Below are positions 50,177 to 55,329 of a stretch of 55,329 bases of DNA, one piece after another; within the stretch, counting starts at the first letter, position 1; every line of letters begins with the position of its first letter. This DNA comes from a virus. The stretch spans positions 1 to 55,329 of the IMG/VR virus record IMGVR_UViG_3300029199_000006; one strand, given 5' to 3'. Below the pieces are notes generated by a model. It saw only the letters and a list, made by a program, of their open reading frames with translations, did no database searches and was not told the DNA's origin. The position numbers and the translations under genes were made by a program.

Positions 50177-52581
50177 ACGTTCCTCAACTCGGCCATGGTT
50201 TCGGCCAGCACAAGGGTTTCAATCTCGCCTGCGGCGCTTCCGGCCACTTCAATCTCTATCGTTTCGGTCACATACCCGCCCGGCAAGCGGAAGGGTTTGG
50301 CGTTGGCCACCGTCACGGTACGGCTTACCGTCTTGCCGCTGGCCACCAGCCGTCCACCAGAGGCCGCAGCAATGGCGGTCGCCGTGGCGTCACTGCCAAA
50401 GGTTGCAACCATCTTGAAAGTGAAGGGGTAGGCGGTCGCCTTGAGCTGTCCCACGCCAAAGCAAACCGGGTACGGCAGATCGTGGCGCTTGCCCTTGCGG
50501 GTCAAGGATAGATTCGCCCCACCTTCCCACTGCACAATGTCATCACCTCGTTGCAGGTAGAGGATGTCGGTCAACAGATCCACATGCACCGCCGTGGCAT
50601 AAATATCGGCAAAGTCCACCGAACCGTCCGTCAGGTTCAGGATCAAACAGCCCTGAGCCGCGCCGTTGTCGTAGAAGGCATAATATTTGCCATCATGGGC
50701 AGCCGAAATGAAGGATGAGGGGTTCAGCGCCTGCCAGTCCTGCCGCCTGAATAGCTGCTGCGTGGCATTCTCGGCCACGCCACTGCCGATAATCATCAGC
50801 CCGTCCGGAGAAGGATAGGCCACCGCGCTGCCCAAGTCCGCCATGCCGCGCCGTGATACACAGGCCTGGTTTATTTCGGTACGGTCCATGGTCATGTAAC
50901 CTGGAATCGCCCCGGTCGCCACATAGGGAACGCCCTTGGTCGTGACCAGCACCGACGAGCCGAACACCTCCAGCCCGACAATTTCAAAATCCGTCGGCAG
51001 CCGGTAGCGGGTCGGCCAGGCATGGCACTGAAACGGTTCGCTAAAACAAACGTTCTTGCCGGAGAAGCCCACCAATACCCCGTTGGGCATGGCCCGGACC
51101 CCCTTTAAATCGTCGGGCGGAGCGGTATAGTCTTCGGTCTTCAACAGTTCGTTGGAGCCCACCACCGAGGGCAGGGCATTGTCCGTGTAACTGGAGGCCG
51201 CCACCGCCACCTCAGCGACGAAATGAAAGGCGCTGTCGCCCGCCGTGTTTAATCGGTAAATCCGCCGATGGGTAATGTTGTAGGCCCCGGCAGGAATGGA
51301 GCTGAGCTGAGACACCAGAACCCCTTGGCCGTTGGAGAAATCCACATCCACCAAAGCAGAGGCAGAGGATGGCGGACCTTCTTCGTCGATCCCCGACCAG
51401 CGCCGGACAAAGGTTTCCACATAGGCGGTTGTGGTCAGGCCGTCACCATCTTTGGGGTCGGCCCCCGGTTCCCATCGGGTCAGTCGGGTATAGGTTCCGG
51501 ACGTGAACGCCCCGTAAAGCGTCGAATCCACATCCACGCCGTCCAGGCTTTGCAGGGTGAAGTTGTTGGCGTCCACTTTCACGATCTGGCCAATCCAACT
51601 GTCCAGCTCCGTCATTCCCGTCGGCATGGCCAGCGATACCCGCTCGCCTGTCAACAGACCATGGGCCGTGCGGGTAATCTTTGCCGGGTTGGCGTTGGTT
51701 AGGCTGGTAATGGCGACCGGGCTGTAGGCAATAGAGCGCTGCAGCAGTTCAAAGTTGCCCGAGGTGAACGTAGCGTAGCCGGTGCTATCTACCCCGTTGA
51801 GGGTGAAGCGGTTGGCATCTACACGGGTAATGGTCGCCTGAGTGTTGTGCAACTGCGTCATGCCGTTAATCGACAGGTGAACTGTATCGCCGGTTTGCAG
51901 CCCGTGACCGGCTGAATAAGCACTGGCCGGGTTGGCCTTGCTGATACCGGTAATCGCGGCCATGCGCAGTGAGGCCAGCCCTGAGACAAACAGGCTGTCG
52001 GCATCCCGCACCGTCAGGCAAAACCTCTGCCCGTCCAGCGCCGTTACGCCTGTGCCGTAGATTCCGCCGTAATATGTCAGGTTCGAGGCCAGACCATGCC
52101 CGGCCAGGGTAATCCAGACGGTTCTGTCCGTTGACCAGTTCACCGCTGTGATTGGTTTCGGCAGCACCCCGGCCACACTCACCACGGTAACGGTCGGCTC
52201 ACTGACTGGCGCCGGCAACCCGAGCAGATAACTGTTGTTCGGGTACAGCACTCCGCCGCCCGCCGTGGCAATCGAGGCGTCCGTCACCTTCGGCACCCCG
52301 TCGCCGGTAAACACCGTGCGTTCCTGGGTATCGTTGGGAATCGGCGCCCGCACCACATCCACCTCATCCAGCCAGTGAAACCAGAAGGTTTTGGCGAACA
52401 GGTGAATACTTTTCTTGGTCCCGACCTTGGCGGGGGTTGCCACTACCGCCGTGTCTTTCAGCGGACGCAGATTGCCGTTGTCATGCACGGCGTTGTGCGA
52501 TACCTGAGCCGCGCCTTCGGGCAGGTATTGCGGAGCTATGGCCGGGATCTGGCCCCGGAAGGCGTTTTCTCGTATCAGCAT
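50173..52581 (-). CDS. Tail protein with FCCH-like repeats, 802 aa
   Basis: Residues about 200-340 contain two clear FCCH-like modules (GMTQLHNTQATITRVDANRF, with GVDSTGYATFTSG; and GMTELDSWIGQIVKVDANNF) and a third degenerate one. The same module is found within the DGR target. The N-terminus (MLIRENAFRGQIPAIAPQYL) is typical of phage tail hub or nozzle proteins. The ATG at 52581 is preceded by AAGG. Confidence 0.75.
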   Translation of the reverse strand: MLIRENAFRGQIPAIAPQYLPEGAAQVSHNAVHDNGNLRPLKDTAVVATPAKVGTKKSIHLFAKTFWFHWLDEVDVVRAPIPNDTQERTVFTGDGVPKVTDASIATAGGGVLYPNNSYLLGLPAPVSEPTVTVVSVAGVLPKPITAVNWSTDRTVWITLAGHGLASNLTYYGGIYGTGVTALDGQRFCLTVRDADSLFVSGLASLRMAAITGISKANPASAYSAGHGLQTGDTVHLSINGMTQLHNTQATITRVDANRFTLNGVDSTGYATFTSGNFELLQRSIAYSPVAITSLTNANPAKITRTAHGLLTGERVSLAMPTGMTELDSWIGQIVKVDANNFTLQSLDGVDVDSTLYGAFTSGTYTRLTRWEPGADPKDGDGLTTTAYVETFVRRWSGIDEEGPPSSASALVDVDFSNGQGVLVSQLSSIPAGAYNITHRRIYRLNTAGDSAFHFVAEVAVAASSYTDNALPSVVGSNELLKTEDYTAPPDDLKGVRAMPNGVLVGFSGKNVCFSEPFQCHAWPTRYRLPTDFEIVGLEVFGSSVLVTTKGVPYVATGAIPGYMTMDRTEINQACVSRRGMADLGSAVAYPSPDGLMIIGSGVAENATQQLFRRQDWQALNPSSFISAAHDGKYYAFYDNGAAQGCLILNLTDGSVDFADIYATAVHVDLLTDILYLQRGDDIVQWEGGANLSLTRKGKRHDLPYPVCFGVGQLKATAYPFTFKMVATFGSDATATAIAAASGGRLVASGKTVSRTVTVANAKPFRLPGGYVTETIEIEVAGSAAGEIETLVLAETMAELRNV

Positions 52582-52591
52582 GGTGCCATCC

Positions 52592-52924
52592 TTACATGCC
52601 CTGCACAGAGGCCGTAGCGGTGCCGAGTACAAGTGTCACAGACTCGCCAACGCCAAGCTGGCCGACGATGATGAGGTTGTCTGATTCAGCCCGAAGGGGA
52701 TAGGTTTTCGTCGTGTCGCCGTTAAAGTAATAGTATCCGTCTACGGTAGGGTCGATACGCAGAATCATTCTCCCCATAATATCCACATCACCGCCCTCCC
52801 CTTTTTTAAAAACGACTGTGCCGGTCATGGCAGTGTTGACCTGGCTAAATCTCGGATCAGGAACGAATGCCGGCACAGGGGTCCCGATGTAATCACGGAG
52901 CAGTTTTGCGTTCGTTGCGTCCAT
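52592..52924 (-). CDS. Tail-region protein, 110 aa
   Basis: Beta-rich; starts MDATNAKLLRDYIGTPVPAF and contains VDGYYYFNGDTTKTYPL. Upstream 132 bp (52925-53056) is non-coding. It probably binds tail or nozzle proteins. No family recognised. Confidence 0.55.
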   Translation of the reverse strand: MDATNAKLLRDYIGTPVPAFVPDPRFSQVNTAMTGTVVFKKGEGGDVDIMGRMILRIDPTVDGYYYFNGDTTKTYPLRAESDNLIIVGQLGVGESVTLVLGTATASVQGM

Positions 52925-53056
52925 TGGTTAATCTCCTATTGGTTAGAAATTTGCCAAGCAGTTCCTTCGTTATCCGGATGTAGCAGTCAACCCACCAAAC
53001 GATCCTGCTGAAATAAGCCTTGCGCAAGCGCCTCCTTGCCTGGCTTCGGTCCTTTT

Positions 53057-53485
53057 TCACAACCCCAACATCGTTCTCTGCCCTCTGCCCCAGGCCCTTA
53101 CTTCCTCGATAAACGCCTGATACTCTGCGATCAGGGCCGGTTCGTGCGGTTCCATCGCATATGCGCCGGACAGAGCGCCGACGGCAATGCGCGTCAGATA
53201 CATCTCATCCTCGCTGCAATACTTTTCGCGGATTTTGTCCTGCATCCGTTGATAGATTAGTCTGCACTGTGGGCTTGCGGTTTTAATCTGCTCTCGCAGT
53301 TCGGGGGTCAGGTCTGCCGGCTCCACGGTGATTTGTGGCGGCTGAGGCGGTAGTTCTTCGGGACCGCAAAAATAGACGTAACCGTCCTCAAGTGTGCAGA
53401 GCTCCTGCACCGGTGCTTCTTCGCTTCCCTGGGCGCGGTAAATCGTGTAGGCGTCGGATACGGGCTGGTAGCGGTAGATTGTCAT
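53057..53485 (-). CDS. Tail-associated hypothetical protein, 142 aa
   Basis: N-terminal beta-rich part (MTIYRYQPVSDAYTIYRAQG), middle Pro-rich linker and C-terminal helical part with a KIREKYCSEDEMYLTRIAVG segment. Its 5' 98 nt overlap the reverse-transcriptase C-terminus in another frame. A role as fibre-assembly partner is possible. Confidence 0.6.
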   Translation of the reverse strand: MTIYRYQPVSDAYTIYRAQGSEEAPVQELCTLEDGYVYFCGPEELPPQPPQITVEPADLTPELREQIKTASPQCRLIYQRMQDKIREKYCSEDEMYLTRIAVGALSGAYAMEPHEPALIAEYQAFIEEVRAWGRGQRTMLGL

Positions 53486-54437
53486 GGGGGATCTCCTTTA
53501 GGTGATCGATCAAGTGCGGCAGGCTGGCGGTGTCCTTGGCGTGGCCGAGCAGGGACGCCACGGCGCGGGCGTTGCCCCGCTTGGCCCTTCGGCGGAACTT
53601 GTAGAGGCTATGCTTGCGGATCAGGCGGTGGCTGCGCCAGGTACGGTAGCCAACAAAATTGACACCATGTTTAACCTTTTGGATGGTCGACTTGGAAAGC
53701 CCCAGCCGGAGATTGTCGGCCAGAAACTCCACTAATCGTTGGCGTAAATCTAGGCACTGCTTACGGGTCAAGCCGAAGAGGATAAAATCATCCACATAGC
53801 GGACATAATATTGGGCCTTGAGCGAGCGCTTAACGTATTGATCCAGGGGGTTAAGATAGACTAGCGCATAGAGCTGGCTGAGTAAATTTCCGATCGGGAT
53901 GCCCACCGGGCCGTCTGCATCGGCAAAACGCATCATGATGTCTGTAAGTTTCCAGTCCTTTATTTTAGACTCGACCAGCAGCCGCAGAATGTTGCGATCG
54001 ATGGAGTAGAAAAACTTGCGGATATCAAGCTTTAGGGTGTAGCTATCCGGGTCGCAGTCTCTTAACGCCTGCTGTGTGTAGGTGCTGGCTTTGTGAGTTC
54101 CGTAACCGATCCGACAGGCGAATGACGTGCTGATGAAGGTTCGGTCGAAGATCGGATAGACTGTGCGATAGATGGCATGCTGCACAACGCGATCGCGAAA
54201 ATGCGGTGCGTGGATCAATCGTGGTTTTGGTTCGCTGACCCAAAAGGTGCGGTAGGGCCTCGGGCGATAAAACCCGCTGTGGATCTCCCAGAAAAGTGCG
54301 TCCAACTCGCCGCCGAGATTGGTTTCGAAATTGAAGCAGGCCCTTTTTTTTCGCTTACCGCTTCGGGCATCGAGATAGGCTTGATACAAATTATCGCGAG
54401 TAAATGTTTTGGCAAATAAGTTGCCGTGGCGTTTCAT
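53388..54437 (-). CDS. DGR reverse transcriptase, 349 aa
   Basis: Key motifs are present: LKLDIRKFFYSID (motif 3, about residue 135), GIPIGNLLSQLYALVYLNPLD (DGR-type I/LGxxxSQ, about residue 183) and YVRYVDDF with the catalytic DD near residue 212. The IGNxxSQ form separates DGR RTs from group II and retron RTs. ATG at 54437 has a GGAGG site 5 nt upstream; an ATG at 54536 is less suitable. It copies TR RNA with adenine infidelity. Confidence 0.95.
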   Translation of the reverse strand: MKRHGNLFAKTFTRDNLYQAYLDARSGKRKKRACFNFETNLGGELDALFWEIHSGFYRPRPYRTFWVSEPKPRLIHAPHFRDRVVQHAIYRTVYPIFDRTFISTSFACRIGYGTHKASTYTQQALRDCDPDSYTLKLDIRKFFYSIDRNILRLLVESKIKDWKLTDIMMRFADADGPVGIPIGNLLSQLYALVYLNPLDQYVKRSLKAQYYVRYVDDFILFGLTRKQCLDLRQRLVEFLADNLRLGLSKSTIQKVKHGVNFVGYRTWRSHRLIRKHSLYKFRRRAKRGNARAVASLLGHAKDTASLPHLIDHLKEIPHDNLPLPARIRRLHDLPRPGKRRSTGAGALHT

Positions 54438-54559
54438 TTGGCCTCCGGTCTTCGGCTTAAGCCTACCAAAAGGAGGCTGATATTCGATTTCGCGTAACGC
54501 GGGACAGCGCATCCCTGAGACTTCCACTGCACGCATCTAGCGTCTTGAGGATGAAAGTG

Positions 54560-54675
54560 TCAGTCCGCCCGGAACCCGACATTGTTGTTCGAGTTCGTCC
54601 GGTTGTTGTTCCAATTGACCGCCGACACGCCCGCGTTGGAACTAGTGCTCCAACCCGCGCACGAGAGCAGGCACA
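54560..54675 (-). repeat. DGR template repeat (TR)
   Basis: 116-bp sequence between avd and RT. Read on the minus strand it encodes CAGWSTSSNAGVSAVNWNNN then RTNSNNNVGFRAD and TGA, full of AAC/AAT codons as usual in a TR. It matches VR (55134-55249) except at T positions of the plus strand. No ribosome site is present, so it is non-coding template. Confidence 0.95.
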
Positions 54676-54697
54676 CGCTGAGGCACTGCCCCTTTGG

Positions 54698-55096
54698 TTA
54701 CCACCTATTTTCTTCTTTGATTTTGCGGATCCAGGCACCAATCATCCGCCCCAGTTCGTCAACCAGGTTGCCCAGAGTGGCGAAACGGCGGGCCTCTAAC
54801 TGTTGCGGTGTCTTATTTAAGACGCGGCCGTCCTTGAATCGGAAATATCCCAATTCGTAGGCCAGATAGAGCTGCATCCGCAGCCTTTGATGGGCAATGT
54901 CCAGATTGGTCAGGGTGGTCTTCTTGTGGTAGCGTTTTTCCGCCTCGGTAATATAGTCATACACCTCATAGGCACAATTCCTGATACGGTTGACCAGAGC
55001 GAATTTCTCTGCCCTGGGAAAATGGTTGAGATAGATATTGAGCAGTTTGGCAAACTCAATAAATTTTCGATTCAATTCAACTTCGCCGTCTTTCAT
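54698..55096 (-). CDS. avd: Accessory variability determinant (Avd), 132 aa
   Basis: Basic helical protein (MKDGEVELNRKFIEFAKLLN ... EKRYHKKTTLTNLDIAHQRL). Length and four-helix pattern match Avd, which forms a pentamer and binds RT and TR RNA for mutagenic homing. A GAGG site lies upstream of its ATG. It sits between VR and TR in the usual DGR order. Confidence 0.9.
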   Translation of the reverse strand: MKDGEVELNRKFIEFAKLLNIYLNHFPRAEKFALVNRIRNCAYEVYDYITEAEKRYHKKTTLTNLDIAHQRLRMQLYLAYELGYFRFKDGRVLNKTPQQLEARRFATLGNLVDELGRMIGAWIRKIKEENRW

Positions 55097-55118
55097 TTTG
55101 TTAGGTCCTCGCTATCGC

Positions 55119-55329
55119 TCAGTTCGCAGGGTAACAGGCCGCCCGGAACCCGACAGAGAAGCCCGAGGACGCCCGGCTGTGGAGCCAATAGACCGCCGAC
55201 ACGCCCGCGTAGGAACTAGTGCTCCAACCCGCGCACGAGAGCAGGCACAACTCGTTTCGGACGTACTGATAAAAATAGTCGGCACCGAAAAGGTTGGTGC
55301 CACTGGTTGAGGCCCCGTTGGTGTCCTTC
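55119..55329 (-). CDS. DGR target: 3' part of the receptor-binding protein
   Basis: This is the end of the gene that begins at 1503; bases 55221-55329 repeat 1-109. It holds the VR, encoding CAGWSTSSYAGVSAVYWLHS then RASSGFSVGFRAACYPAN and TGA. The stop codon is 22 nt before the avd start. Confidence 0.93.
   Translation of the reverse strand, partial: KDTNGASTSGTNLFGADYFYQYVRNELCLLSCAGWSTSSYAGVSAVYWLHSRASSGFSVGFRAACYPAN
55134..55249 (-). repeat. DGR variable repeat (VR)
   Basis: Aligned to TR, there are 17 differences, all at template adenines (minus strand); the other 92 positions and 7 adenines are identical. Variant residues cluster at Y, L, H, S, A, S, G and F positions of the lectin fold. 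GC-rich GTCGGGTTCCGGGCG near the 3' end resembles the initiation-of-homing region. The last 29 bp also appear at window 1-29. Confidence 0.95.
55221..55329. repeat. Terminal direct repeat, right copy (circular assembly overlap)
   Basis: Identical to bases 1-109. It begins about 10 bp beyond the last variable VR position. Confidence 0.95.

Noticed and set aside
53388-54437. Retron or group II intron reverse transcriptase
   Set aside because: The IGNLLSQ motif, Avd and TR/VR pair define a DGR; no msr/msd or maturase domain is seen.
1-55329. CRISPR array
   Set aside because: No regularly spaced short direct repeats were seen on reading.

Overview
This window is a complete, circularly permuted genome of a tailed phage. 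Bases 1-109 and 55221-55329 are identical, so the unique circle is 55,220 bp. The short tail, P22/BPP-1-like portal (731 aa class), internal glycine-zipper proteins and giant ejection protein suggest a podovirus. The Rz/Rz1 spanin pair implies a Gram-negative host. The host genus cannot be fixed from the sequence; a betaproteobacterial or Desulfuromonadia-like host is only a guess from the look of the transposases. Almost every gene lies on the minus strand, so the genome is read from high to low coordinates.

Layout in the direction of transcription, passing through the contig join. Replication and recombination module (26.9 to 14.1 kb): AlpA-like regulator, coiled-coil protein, single-strand annealing-type protein, YqaJ exonuclease, DUF968-like protein, RusA resolvase, HTH protein, HNH nuclease, replication initiator, DnaB helicase, CHC2 zinc-finger protein, then many small genes. 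Head module (13.8 to 1.8 kb): small and large terminase, portal, scaffold, a CsrA-like protein, a major capsid gene split by a group I intron with an HNH ORF, decoration protein, nucleotide pyrophosphohydrolase-like protein, zincin and head-completion proteins.

A diversity-generating retroelement (DGR) spans the contig join. The target is a C-type-lectin-like receptor-binding protein (1503 to 1, continuing at 55220 to 55119). It is followed by avd, the template repeat (TR) and the reverse transcriptase (RT). TR and VR (variable repeat) differ at 17 of 24 template adenines and at no other base, which is direct evidence of adenine-specific mutagenic homing. Tail genes (53.5 to 47.2 kb) and ejection proteins (45.7 to 32.4 kb, including a 3,354-aa protein with methyltransferase and two zincin motifs) follow. 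The lysis cassette (30.4 to 27.4 kb) has an amidase, holin-like protein and nested Rz/Rz1 and ends at an intrinsic terminator.

Mobile DNA is dense. There are three unrelated TnpB elements (one with a TnpA, one whose TnpB lacks the usual RuvC-II glutamate), a 49-bp non-coding derivative of one of them, two HNH nucleases and a group I intron. A tyrosine-integrase C-terminal remnant suggests a temperate ancestor. Four intrinsic terminators lie directly upstream of start codons, which suggests operon control by antitermination or attenuation. I saw no tRNA and no CRISPR array.
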